From an uncultured Aquimarina sp. (GTDB taxonomy: Bacteria; Bacteroidota; Bacteroidia; Flavobacteriales; Flavobacteriaceae): a stretch of DNA of 64,000 nucleotides. The stretch lies in contig CANLRN010000003.1 of NCBI GenBank assembly GCA_947493495.1, forward strand, positions 62,001 to 126,000, given 5' to 3'. Of this stretch, positions 7,755 through 15,514 are shown in pieces; the stretch's first letter is position 1, and every line of letters begins with the position of its first letter. Under the pieces are notes generated by a model that was not told where the DNA came from, ran no database searches, and saw nothing but the letters and a program-made list of their open reading frames with translations. Position numbers and translations under genes: made by a program.

Positions 7755-10206
7755 AGTAGCTGTCTTTTTTTTGATAATAACAACAGTCGTTTCTGCACAA
7801 TATACGGTTAAAGGAGTTGTAACCGATCAAAATAATGTGCCAGTTTCTGATGCAGAGGTGTATAATCGTACTACAGGAAAACAAACCGTTACCGAAAATG
7901 ATGGCAGTTTTGAGTTTATAGATGTAAAAGAAGGGGTGTATGTAATTACCGTTTTTAGTTTTGACTATGAGATTTTAGAAAAACAAGTAACGATAACATC
8001 TAATGGGACTATCAATTTTGTTTTACAGCCATTAGGAGAAGAGTTGTCAGAAGTTGTTATTACACAGAGAAGAGAAAAAATATTTGGGCTTAAGCAATTA
8101 AAAGCTGTAGAAGGGACGGCGATATATGCCGGAAAGAAGAGTGAAGTCGTATTACTGGATAATGTACAAGGAAACTTAGCATCTAATAATGCCCGACAGA
8201 TTTATGCGCAAGTAGCAGGCTTAAATATCTACGAAAATAGTGTAGGAGGCTTACAACTTAATATTGGAGGAAGAGGGTTGGATCCTAATCGTACGGCTAA
8301 TTTTAATACCCGTCAGAACGGATATGATATCAGTGCAGATGTATTAGGGTATCCAGAGAGTTATTATACACCACCACCAGAAGCTATTAGTGAGATCCAG
8401 GTAGTACGTGGTGCCGCCTCTTTACAGTACGGAACTCAGTTTGGAGGATTGATAAATTTTAAAATGAAACAACCTAACCCTAATAAAAAAATAGAGTTCG
8501 TTTCTAGACAAACATTAGGATCTTTTAATTTGTTTACTAGTTTTAATAGTCTTAGCGGTACAGTCAATAAGTTTAGTTATTATACCTATTTTAATTATAA
8601 AAAAGGAGATGGCTTTAGACCTAATTCTGAGTTTGATTCTAAGAATGCATATGCGCATATCGGATATCAGCTATCTGAGAGAACAAAAATTGAAGGTGAA
8701 TTTTCGTATTTAAAATACTTAGCAAAACAACCAGGAGGATTAACGGATACAGATTTTAGGATAAACCCTGATGTTAGTAATAGAACAAGAAACTGGTTTG
8801 AGGTAGATTGGAAACTATATTCATTAAAATTAGTACATGAATTCTCTGATCGTACTGATTTCAGTTTTCATCTTTTTGGTTTAGATGCCTCCAGATCAGC
8901 AATAGGATTTAGAGGAGTTCCAGGAAGCCTTAATTCCAATCCTATAACAGATCCAGATGAAGTAGACAGCATGGGTAATTTTATAAATTCACGAGATCTT
9001 ATCGTTGATAATTTTAGAAATTGGGGAGCAGAAACTAGATTGCTTACTCGATATCAATTATGGGATAAAGAATCTGTGTTTTTAATAGGGGCTAAGTACT
9101 ATCAAGCTACTAATGATTCTAGACAGGGAGCAGGAGGGCTAGGAACAGGAGCAAATTTTGATTTCCAAGATGATGTTTTCCCAGATTACCCCAATCAGTC
9201 ATCGTTTGATTTCCCTAATTTTAATATTGCTGTATTTGGAGAAAATATATTCAAACTATCTGATAAATTTTCAATCACTCCAGGATTTCGGTTCGAACAT
9301 ATAAAAACAGAAAGTGAAGGAACGTTTAACGAAGTCGTTTTTGACAATGCAGGAAATCCTATTGCCAATAATCGTAACACAGATAATAGAGAATTAAGCC
9401 GTTCTTTCTTTCTTTTTGGGATAGGATCAAGTTATACGTTTAGCGATACTATGGAAGCTTATCTCAATGTCTCACAGAATTATAGATCTGTAACATTTAA
9501 TGATATTAGAGTGGTAAGTCCAACTTTTAGGGTGGACCCTAATATTGGAGACGAAGAAGGATTTACTGCTGATATAGGAGTACGAGGCAAATTAAACACT
9601 ACCTTATCATATGATGTGAGTGCTTTTGGGTTGTTATATGATGATAGGATAGGTATTGTTTTTAATGATAGAGCAGAACGGGTGCGAGGAAATATAGGAA
9701 GTGCTTTTATTTATGGATTAGAAAGTTTATTAGATTGGAATGTATGGAAAACTATTGGAGCAGAGAATGATAATTATAGGCTCAATATATTTGCAAATAC
9801 TTCATTGACAGGCTCAGAGTATATATCTTCTGAGAGACCAGGTGTAGAAGGAAATAAGGTAGAGTTTATTCCTGAGGTAAATTTAAAAACTGGAGTAAAA
9901 TTTGGATTTAAAAACTTCTTAACCAGTATACAATACACACATATTTCTAAACAATTTACAGATGTAACCAATGCAGCTATTGCAGTAGATGGAGATAATC
10001 GTAATGGTATCATCGGAGAGATTCCTTCCTATTCAATTATGGATATCTCCTTTTCTTATACCTACAAAAAATTTAAGCTAGAAACGGGGATCAATAACCT
10101 TTTGGATGAAAGCTATTTTACTCAGCGAGCAACAGGGTACCCTGGACCAGGTATTATTCCTTCAGAACCATTGGCGTGGTATGCTACTTTACAATTTAAA
10201 TGGTAA
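7735..10206 (+). CDS. TonB-dependent outer-membrane receptor (FecA-like)
   Basis: 823 residues from ATG 7735. I reject the earlier in-frame start at 7663 because ATG 7735 gives a clean signal peptide (MRLRDYRVAVFFLIITTVVS, then AQ). Order: CarboxypepD_reg domain about 23-110 (VKGVVTDQNNVPVSDAEVYN), a TonB-box-like ELSEVVITQ, plug domain (VAGLNIYENSVGGLQLNIGG, then IQVVRGAASLQYGTQFGG), and a 22-strand barrel ending in a terminal aromatic (LQFKW). The plug and gene context point to ferric-chelate uptake, as in FecA, but the ligand is not readable. It overlaps the HTTM gene by 20 bases and ends the operon. Confidence 0.9.
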   Translation: MRLRDYRVAVFFLIITTVVSAQYTVKGVVTDQNNVPVSDAEVYNRTTGKQTVTENDGSFEFIDVKEGVYVITVFSFDYEILEKQVTITSNGTINFVLQPLGEELSEVVITQRREKIFGLKQLKAVEGTAIYAGKKSEVVLLDNVQGNLASNNARQIYAQVAGLNIYENSVGGLQLNIGGRGLDPNRTANFNTRQNGYDISADVLGYPESYYTPPPEAISEIQVVRGAASLQYGTQFGGLINFKMKQPNPNKKIEFVSRQTLGSFNLFTSFNSLSGTVNKFSYYTYFNYKKGDGFRPNSEFDSKNAYAHIGYQLSERTKIEGEFSYLKYLAKQPGGLTDTDFRINPDVSNRTRNWFEVDWKLYSLKLVHEFSDRTDFSFHLFGLDASRSAIGFRGVPGSLNSNPITDPDEVDSMGNFINSRDLIVDNFRNWGAETRLLTRYQLWDKESVFLIGAKYYQATNDSRQGAGGLGTGANFDFQDDVFPDYPNQSSFDFPNFNIAVFGENIFKLSDKFSITPGFRFEHIKTESEGTFNEVVFDNAGNPIANNRNTDNRELSRSFFLFGIGSSYTFSDTMEAYLNVSQNYRSVTFNDIRVVSPTFRVDPNIGDEEGFTADIGVRGKLNTTLSYDVSAFGLLYDDRIGIVFNDRAERVRGNIGSAFIYGLESLLDWNVWKTIGAENDNYRLNIFANTSLTGSEYISSERPGVEGNKVEFIPEVNLKTGVKFGFKNFLTSIQYTHISKQFTDVTNAAIAVDGDNRNGIIGEIPSYSIMDISFSYTYKKFKLETGINNLLDESYFTQRATGYPGPGIIPSEPLAWYATLQFKW

Positions 10207-10279
10207 GTAGTCATAAAAATTAACTTTTGTTCAATTATAGATTGTCTAATTATTATATAGCTTTACAAAAAAAATAAGG

Positions 10280-10792
10280 ATGAAAGAGTTTATAAAATAT
10301 GATGAAATGATGACTGGGTATTATGAATCAATCTCTTCTCATACATTACCATTATCTTCTTGGGAGTTTTATGGAGAGCATATCGCTTCTTTGAGTAACT
10401 TTAAGGAAGATCTTGATATCCTCAGAAAGATCAGTAAAAAATGGAATTTTGATAAAAATTATCAAAAAGAATTAGTAGACAAAAAGAGTGTAATTGTTAT
10501 TACAAATCCTGATCTCAAAATTGTTTTTGCAACACATAATATTGAAAAAATGAGTGGCTATACCCCTGATGAAGTAATTGGGAATTCGCCAAAAATGTTT
10601 CAGGGTAAGGATACTTCTAATGAAACCTCTGAAGAAATCAGAGATGCGGTAAATAAGCAACAACCGTTTGAAGCTTCAATCCTTAATTATAAAAAAGATA
10701 ATTCTACATATTTCTGTAAGATAAAGGGTTTTCCAGTTCATGACAAACGAGGAAAATTGATTAATTATATTGCTTTTGAGACTGCTGCTTAA
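10280..10792 (+). CDS. Stand-alone PAS-domain protein
   Basis: 170 residues. A helical N-terminal 70 residues precede one PAS domain (about 68-170) containing VIVITNPDLKIVFATHNIEK, SGYTPDEVIGNSPKMFQGKD and a closing KRGKLINYIAFE. The GNSPKMFQG stretch occupies the place of the LOV photosensor motif GxNCRFLQ, but the flavin-adduct Cys is replaced, so classic LOV photochemistry is not expected. No output domain is attached; it may act through protein-protein contact or respond to a small ligand. It follows the TonB receptor by 73 bases and could be read through from it. Confidence 0.8.
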   Translation: MKEFIKYDEMMTGYYESISSHTLPLSSWEFYGEHIASLSNFKEDLDILRKISKKWNFDKNYQKELVDKKSVIVITNPDLKIVFATHNIEKMSGYTPDEVIGNSPKMFQGKDTSNETSEEIRDAVNKQQPFEASILNYKKDNSTYFCKIKGFPVHDKRGKLINYIAFETAA

Positions 10793-11011
10793 TTGAGTAA
10801 TAAGTTTCATTACTATAAATTGTTAAACATTTATAAGCATTTAGTTTTTTGATAATAGCTAATATCCGTGTAACTTACTATAGTTTTTTAATACTTTTCT
10901 ACATTATGATTTATATCATGTCATGGCTATTTATAATCATCAATTGAACCCTGATTACAAATAAACCAAAATCATTGATAAAACTACTGAAACATTGAAC
11001 TCATCTTGACT

Positions 11012-11150
11012 TTTTGTTTGTAACCGAAAATGAAAAGAAATTTTACTAGATAAGACACTTTTTGAAATTCATAGCAAGACTACGGATACAAAAAGTAACG
11101 AAATACAGGTAAATTTCAGTCATTTTTTAGGGAAAAGAAAAAGTTAAGAT
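11012..11150 (+). repeat. Structured intergenic element, copy A (before ferritin)
   Basis: About 135 bases that align end to end with copy B at 19848-19983. The shared core is AAGACACTTTTT followed 24-30 bases later by TACAAAAAGT, which form an inverted repeat (arms 11057-11064 and 11089-11096). Further shared blocks are AAATTTNACTA before the stem and CATTTTTTAGGGAAA or its variant after it. The ferritin start codon lies 55 bases downstream. Together with 10793-11011, where I see nothing else, this makes up the 412-base gap. Confidence 0.6.
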
Positions 11151-11204
11151 GAGATCATTAATAAATTATGTAATTTTGTCGGCTTAATTTTAAAGTATAA
11201 AGTC

Positions 11205-11708
11205 ATGATACCAGAAATAGAAAAATCATTAAATGATCAAATAAAATATGAAGCAAAAGCTTCTGCACAATACCTCTCTATGGCTTGCTGGGCAGATATT
11301 AATGGATATAATGGGATAGCAGAGTTTTTTTATACCCAATCAGAAGAAGAACGTGTACATATGACCAAGTTGGTGAAATTTATAAACGAGCGAAATGGAA
11401 AAGCTGTTATTCCCTCAATAGATAAACCAAGAGACAATTTTAAAGGCTTAATGGAGTTGTTTGAGATTTTTTTAGAAAGTGAAGAATTTGTAACTGCACA
11501 GATTAATAATGTGATTTTTCAATGTTTAGAGCATAAAGACTATAATGTACATAATTTTATGCAATGGTATGTAGCAGAACAGTTAGAAGAAGAAGCAACA
11601 GCTCGTACATTACTGGATAAATTAAAAATTATAGGCGAAGATAAATCGGGGCATTATCTTTTTGATAGAGATATTAACACATTTCAGATAATAAAACCAG
11701 AAGAGTAG
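11205..11708 (+). CDS. ftnA: Ferritin (non-haem)
   Basis: 167 residues, normal for a bacterial ferritin. It oxidises Fe(II) and stores it as a mineral in a 24-subunit cage in the cytoplasm. Ferroxidase-site motifs are visible: the first-helix Glu in DQIKYEAKASAQYLSMACW (about residue 17), EERVHM in helix B (Glu and His ligands), and EQLEEEATARTLL in helix D. The start is fixed by the standard opening MIPEIEKSLNDQI. The preceding structured element is shared with the giant di-haem gene, and the Cys-rich mini-gene follows 105 bases later, in keeping with an iron theme in this stretch. Confidence 0.95.
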   Translation: MIPEIEKSLNDQIKYEAKASAQYLSMACWADINGYNGIAEFFYTQSEEERVHMTKLVKFINERNGKAVIPSIDKPRDNFKGLMELFEIFLESEEFVTAQINNVIFQCLEHKDYNVHNFMQWYVAEQLEEEATARTLLDKLKIIGEDKSGHYLFDRDINTFQIIKPEE

Positions 11709-11754
11709 AAGCTAAGGAGTTGTTAATAAGTGTTTAAAATAATGCAATAGAAAC

Positions 11755-11785
11755 TTTTGTTCAATCTCTTTTTTTTATATTTTTG
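11755..11785 (+). promoter_or_regulatory. Promoter of the Cys-rich mini-gene
   Basis: TTTG at 11755-11758, 19-base spacer, TATTTTTG at 11778-11785: a full match to the Bacteroidota consensus. Transcription would begin around 11790, inside the 27-bp box. Confidence 0.65.
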
Positions 11786-11787
11786 AT

Positions 11788-11814
11788 TTTTATTTAGATT
11801 TAATAAAAATTAAA
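11788..11814. promoter_or_regulatory. 27-bp candidate iron-responsive operator, copy 2
   Basis: Identical at 24 of 27 positions to 3824-3850. It begins two bases after the -7 element and runs to the ATG of the mini-gene, so a bound repressor would block transcription start. The dyad is weaker here (TTTAGAT-TTA-ATAAAAA). Confidence 0.45.
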
Positions 11815-11960
11815 TGAATCAAAATTCAATTTCTGTCTCCTTATACTCACCATGTATGTCAATAAATTGTGAAGTTAGTTGTGGAGGTAAAAAAAAGAAA
11901 TGCTGTAAGAAGTATAAGAAAAAAGGAAAAACGAATTGTAGACGTTGCCCTAAATTGTAA
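11814..11960 (+). CDS. Small Cys/Lys-rich protein (48 aa)
   Basis: An open frame of 48 codons, too short for ordinary gene calling, with seven Cys (14, 19, 23, 30, 31, 42, 45) and a strongly basic second half: KKKKCCKKYKKKGK followed by TNCRRCPKL. The Cys-Cys, Cys-x-x-Cys spacing suggests metal or cluster binding; the basic charge suggests nucleic-acid or phosphate contact. I recall similar CCKKYKKKGK tails in short flavobacterial proteins but know no function. Support for a real gene comes from its own consensus promoter and the 27-bp box shared with the iron operon. A shorter start at codon 15 (11856) would lose the first Cys. It lies just after ferritin. Confidence 0.6.
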   Translation: MNQNSISVSLYSPCMSINCEVSCGGKKKKCCKKYKKKGKTNCRRCPKL

Positions 11961-12231
11961 TAACTTATGCTAAGTATAGATTACAAGTATCTATATCATA
12001 TCTTCTTTACTCAATAAAATTCACCAAAAATTTGTTCTTATTAACACATAAAATAAATATTTTTAGTGCTGATGTCATAAATGAGATTTTTTTAGATTTC
12101 TTTCTTACTACTGCTCTAGTAGTATATTATCCATTTCTATTTTAAGAAAAACAGAAAATAGCATTCATATTCTTATGTTGTCAAACAGCTAATATAAATA
12201 CAAAATTTGGTATATTTTTTTGAATTATTAG

Positions 12232-12271
12232 TAAACAATATTGTTTATTTTTAGTAAACATTTTTGTTTAC
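12232..12271. promoter_or_regulatory. Two palindromic operators before the AbiE-type pair
   Basis: TAAACAATATTGTTTA at 12232-12247 is a perfect 16-base palindrome; GTAAACA-TTTT-TGTTTAC at 12254-12271 is a second dyad with the same half-site, centres 23 bases apart. The second overlaps a plausible -33 TTG, 18 bases before TATATTTT at 12285-12292. This is the layout expected for autorepression by the helix-turn-helix antitoxin. The rest of the 11961-12312 gap shows nothing further. Confidence 0.65.
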
Positions 12272-12312
12272 ATTATAAATGTTTTATATTTTTACGTTAA
12301 ATATATTGAATT

Positions 12313-12822
12313 ATGTTACCTAAATTAAATAAAATCAAAGGAATACACCCTGGCGTATTATTAAAATGGGAATTAGATAATCGAAATCTAAAAAGCTCAC
12401 AATTAGCACTGGAAATTGGTGAGCATAAACAAACTATAAGTGCTATTATTAATAAAAGAAGAAATATTAACCCTAATCTTTCTATTAAATTATCAAATTT
12501 TTTTAAAACTGATAAAGATTATTTCATGCTATTACAAGCAAGTTATGACATAAAGATGATAGCGGAAAGTGAAATAAAAACCATACCGAATATCAATAAT
12601 ATTAGGAGAGTAATTTTTTGGGACACTAGTTTTAATAAAATTGATTGGAATAAAAATAAAAAAGCCATTATTAAAAGAGTTTTAGAAAGAGGAAATAAAA
12701 TTGAAATAAATGAAATCATTTCATTCTATGGAAGAAAAACTATTTCCAAAGAAATTAAATCAATAAAAGAAAGTCGCTTATCCTCTTTTAAAAAGAATAT
12801 TAAAGCGCACAATTTGATATAA
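12313..12822 (+). CDS. Antitoxin: HTH (XRE/HigA-like) fused to DUF6922-like domain
   Basis: 169 residues. Residues about 12-70 are a helix-turn-helix of HigA type: IHPGVLLKWELDNRNLKSSQ, then ALEIGEHKQTISAIINKRR and a LS..FFKTD ending. Residues about 95-160 resemble DUF6922 (RRVIFWDTSFNKIDW, then KKAIIKRVLERGN and ISFYGRKTISKEI), a domain I know beside AbiEii-type toxins. The gene precedes the nucleotidyltransferase toxin by 4 bases and follows two palindromes, so it is read as the DNA-binding antitoxin and autorepressor of the pair. Base composition looks more AT-rich than flanking genes, consistent with transfer. Confidence 0.8.
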   Translation: MLPKLNKIKGIHPGVLLKWELDNRNLKSSQLALEIGEHKQTISAIINKRRNINPNLSIKLSNFFKTDKDYFMLLQASYDIKMIAESEIKTIPNINNIRRVIFWDTSFNKIDWNKNKKAIIKRVLERGNKIEINEIISFYGRKTISKEIKSIKESRLSSFKKNIKAHNLI

Positions 12823-12826
12823 CGAA

Positions 12827-13468
12827 ATGGAGTTATACCTAAATACTGTTTCAGGTTTACTTTGGAATTTTCTTAGACAATTAATGTCAACTAAGGAATT
12901 TAGTAGTTTTAGAATTGTAGGCGGCACTTCTTTGAGTCTTCAATTAGGGCATAGAGAATCGATAGATATAGATTTATTTACTGACGCTGATTATGGTAGT
13001 ATTGATTTCTCCATACTTGAAACTAAATTATTTGAAATTTTTCCTTATGTAGATATGCTTTCGACTAGTTTAGTAGGAATGGGCAAATCTTATTTCATAG
13101 GAAAAGATGAAAATGAATTAGTGAAATTGGATTTATTTTATACGGACCCTTTCGTTTTTCCGTACATTCTTGAAAAAGGTGTTAGATTTTCAAGTATTCA
13201 AGAAGTTGCTGCAATGAAATTTGAGGTAATTGCTAATGGTGGGCGGAAAAAAGATTTTTGGGACATCCATGAACTATTAGAAACTTTCACATTAGATGAA
13301 ATGATAGACTTTTATCTAAAAAGGAATCCTTATGGATATTCTAAAGAAGAATTATTAATAAAAATTGTTGATTTTTCTGATGCAGAAGATGATTTCATGC
13401 CAAATTGCTATAGAGAAAAAGTTTGGGAATTAATTAAGTTAGATTTTGAAAAATTAGTACATAAATAA
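12827..13468 (+). CDS. AbiEii/AbiGii-type nucleotidyltransferase toxin
   Basis: 213 residues. Nucleotidyltransferase motif I reads IVGGTSLSLQLGHRESIDID, with the GG-T and D-x-D pair; a later VKLDLFYTDP supplies the third acidic residue, and MKFEVIANGGRKKDFWDIHE is the conserved motif toward the C-terminus. Such toxins transfer nucleotides to tRNA or another target and act in type IV toxin-antitoxin and phage-abortive systems (AbiE). Translation is coupled to the antitoxin (4-base gap). All expected catalytic residues are present, so it is probably active. After it, 280 bases to the next gene contain nothing I can identify. Confidence 0.85.
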   Translation: MELYLNTVSGLLWNFLRQLMSTKEFSSFRIVGGTSLSLQLGHRESIDIDLFTDADYGSIDFSILETKLFEIFPYVDMLSTSLVGMGKSYFIGKDENELVKLDLFYTDPFVFPYILEKGVRFSSIQEVAAMKFEVIANGGRKKDFWDIHELLETFTLDEMIDFYLKRNPYGYSKEELLIKIVDFSDAEDDFMPNCYREKVWELIKLDFEKLVHK

Positions 13469-13748
13469 GCCGATTTGTCAACATAATCTATAAGTAATAG
13501 TGGTTTCGTAATAAAAAAAATATAAGCATAAAACATAAGGTCAATACTAAACTTAAAGCTTCGTGATTAGAAATCCAAGACTACTTATACACAAGTCGTT
13601 TATTATGGATTAAGTTTTTTTTTGGGAGGATAAAAGAAAATCATTTCATAGTTTCGTATACTATCAGTATCTATGCACTTATTTGGGGAATAGTTTTCAG
13701 AAGTACGGATACTCTTAACATCAATTTAATTTCTAAAAATCATCAATC

Positions 13749-14165
13749 ATGAAAAATTTTCTCACATTATTCTTAGTACTAACAGTTTTTGTAGCTAATG
13801 CTCAAGAACCTGATCATAAACTAATAGAACAAACAGTAAATTATTATCTAGAAGGAGGGACCAATAACGATTTCGAGACATTAAAAAAAGCATTCCACAA
13901 AACAGCAACAATGAAATATATTAGAGATGGATATCAAGAGGTTAATGCGCTTGAGTTTTTTAAAAAAGCAATGAAACCAGGCCCAAAACAAGATCGTAAA
14001 ACAAGAATTGTCAATATTGATATTTCTGGTCACGCCGCTAATGCTAGGTTAGAAATAGAATACCCTACATTCACATTTATAGATTATATGAGTTTACTTA
14101 AAATTGAAGGAGAATGGAAAATTGTGAACAAAATATTTTATAGAAAAAAACATGACAAAAATTGA
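13749..14165 (+). CDS. Secreted NTF2-like (lumazine-binding-like) protein
   Basis: 138 residues with a signal peptide (MKNFLTLFLVLTVFVANA, then QEP). The mature part has the cone-shaped NTF2-like fold pattern: IEQTVNYYLEGGTNNDFETL, an AFHKTATMKYI strand, and a C-terminal FIDYMSLLKIEGEWKIVNKI. This corresponds to the putative lumazine-binding (Lumazine_bd_2) family, common in flavobacteria. Ligand and function are unknown. The next gene starts 36 bases after its stop. Confidence 0.75.
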   Translation: MKNFLTLFLVLTVFVANAQEPDHKLIEQTVNYYLEGGTNNDFETLKKAFHKTATMKYIRDGYQEVNALEFFKKAMKPGPKQDRKTRIVNIDISGHAANARLEIEYPTFTFIDYMSLLKIEGEWKIVNKIFYRKKHDKN

Positions 14166-14201
14166 TATTTTACTTGTATGCCAATTTATAATACCTATCA
14201 T

Positions 14202-14984
14202 ATGATAAAATATTATGCATTATCAGTAGCCATTTTACTTTATTGTAATTGCAATGCACAAGAAACAAAATTCGAAGAGGTGCTAGAATTATTTTCAATA
14301 CCAAAAAATCCAATACCAGATAGGTTAGCTTCAGAATATTTTGAGTTTAGCCCTTCAGAGAGTGCTTCTACCTTATATGCAGATAAAATACTTGCTCGGA
14401 CAGAAAAATTTATTTTATTAATTACGTATCAAGAATGTAGTGTAGATGATAAGTGTACTCGATCTTTTGTAAATTCATTTGACCTGCAAGGTAGGCGAAT
14501 AGATAAAATTTTGTACAAAAATACAATAGCAGATTGCTCTTTTGATGATAAGAGAGATGTTGTTTTTGTTTCTAAAGATCTTTTGGTATTCAAAGAAGTT
14601 CGCAAAAAGTTAGACTGCCAGAATGATAAAGAACAAATAGGAATTAGGAAATGGCTAGAATTTCAGCCTATTCGAGAAGATGGAAAATTTTTAAAACCAT
14701 ACACAGAAACAAAAGCTATAGAACGTGAAAATATTATATTCTCTCATAGAGTATTTACTGTAAATGAACTAAAAGAAAAAACAGAACAAGAATTATCAAT
14801 TATCAAAAATGAAATCTTTGCTTCACACGGATATATGTTTGAAACAAAAAAGTGGATAGATTATTTCGAATCGAAACATTGGTATATCCCCTCGAGTGCA
14901 GATGTGTTAAGTAAGCTTACAGATATCGAAAAACAAAATATAGAATTGATTATAAGTATCAAAAATGATAGTAATAGTAATTGA
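14202..14984 (+). CDS. Secreted YARHG-domain protein
   Basis: 260 residues from ATG 14202. An earlier ATG at 14178 is in frame, but 14202 gives a regular signal peptide (MIKYYALSVAILLYCNCNAQ). The middle (about 60-180) has no domain I recognise but several Cys (ECSVDDKCTRSF, ADCSFDDKR, LDCQNDK) that could pair in the periplasm. The C-terminal 70 residues are a YARHG domain: ELSIIKNEIFASHGYMFETK, then WIDYFESKHWYIPSS. That domain is thought to be an extracellular module, with unknown ligand. Confidence 0.75.
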   Translation: MIKYYALSVAILLYCNCNAQETKFEEVLELFSIPKNPIPDRLASEYFEFSPSESASTLYADKILARTEKFILLITYQECSVDDKCTRSFVNSFDLQGRRIDKILYKNTIADCSFDDKRDVVFVSKDLLVFKEVRKKLDCQNDKEQIGIRKWLEFQPIREDGKFLKPYTETKAIERENIIFSHRVFTVNELKEKTEQELSIIKNEIFASHGYMFETKKWIDYFESKHWYIPSSADVLSKLTDIEKQNIELIISIKNDSNSN

Positions 14985-15041
14985 ACTCAGGATGGATTCA
15001 TAAAAAATAAACCAACTTCTATCTTTTTTTAAATATCAAAA

Positions 15042-15494
15042 ATGGCATATAATATTGTTCTTGTCGAGCCCGAAATACCTAATAATACAGGGAATATTGG
15101 TCGATTAAGTTTGGCATCAGGGTCTAATTTACATTTAATAAAACCTTTTGGCTTTGAGCTTAGTGATAAGCGGTTAAAACGAGCAGGACTAGATTATTGG
15201 CAACATGTATCACTATACACCTACGAAAATATAGAAGAGTTCTTTTCTATACATAAGGATAAAAAAATGGCTTTTTTTTCCAGTCACGCTACCCAAGAGT
15301 ATTGGGATATCGAATATGCTGATGATATGTTTTTTATATTCGGTAAAGAGTCTTCAGGATTACCACTACAGATACTAAAACAAAATAATGATGTTGTGTA
15401 TAAAATACCTATTGTAAGCTCACACATAAGAAGCTTAAATTTGGCAAATGCAGTGAGTATCATAATCTATGAAGGAATTAGGCAGCTGAAGTGA
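15042..15494 (+). CDS. trmL: tRNA (cytidine/uridine-2'-O-)-methyltransferase TrmL
   Basis: 150 residues, the normal length for this minimal SPOUT enzyme, which methylates the wobble ribose of tRNA-Leu using SAM. Knot motifs are intact: PEIPNNTGNIGRL (motif 1), FIFGKESSGLP (motif 2) and IPIVSSHIRSLNLANAVSI (motif 3). It converges with the next gene, 20 bases between stops. Confidence 0.93.
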   Translation: MAYNIVLVEPEIPNNTGNIGRLSLASGSNLHLIKPFGFELSDKRLKRAGLDYWQHVSLYTYENIEEFFSIHKDKKMAFFSSHATQEYWDIEYADDMFFIFGKESSGLPLQILKQNNDVVYKIPIVSSHIRSLNLANAVSIIIYEGIRQLK

Positions 15495-15514
15495 TTTTTG
15501 CTGAGATTTGTTAT

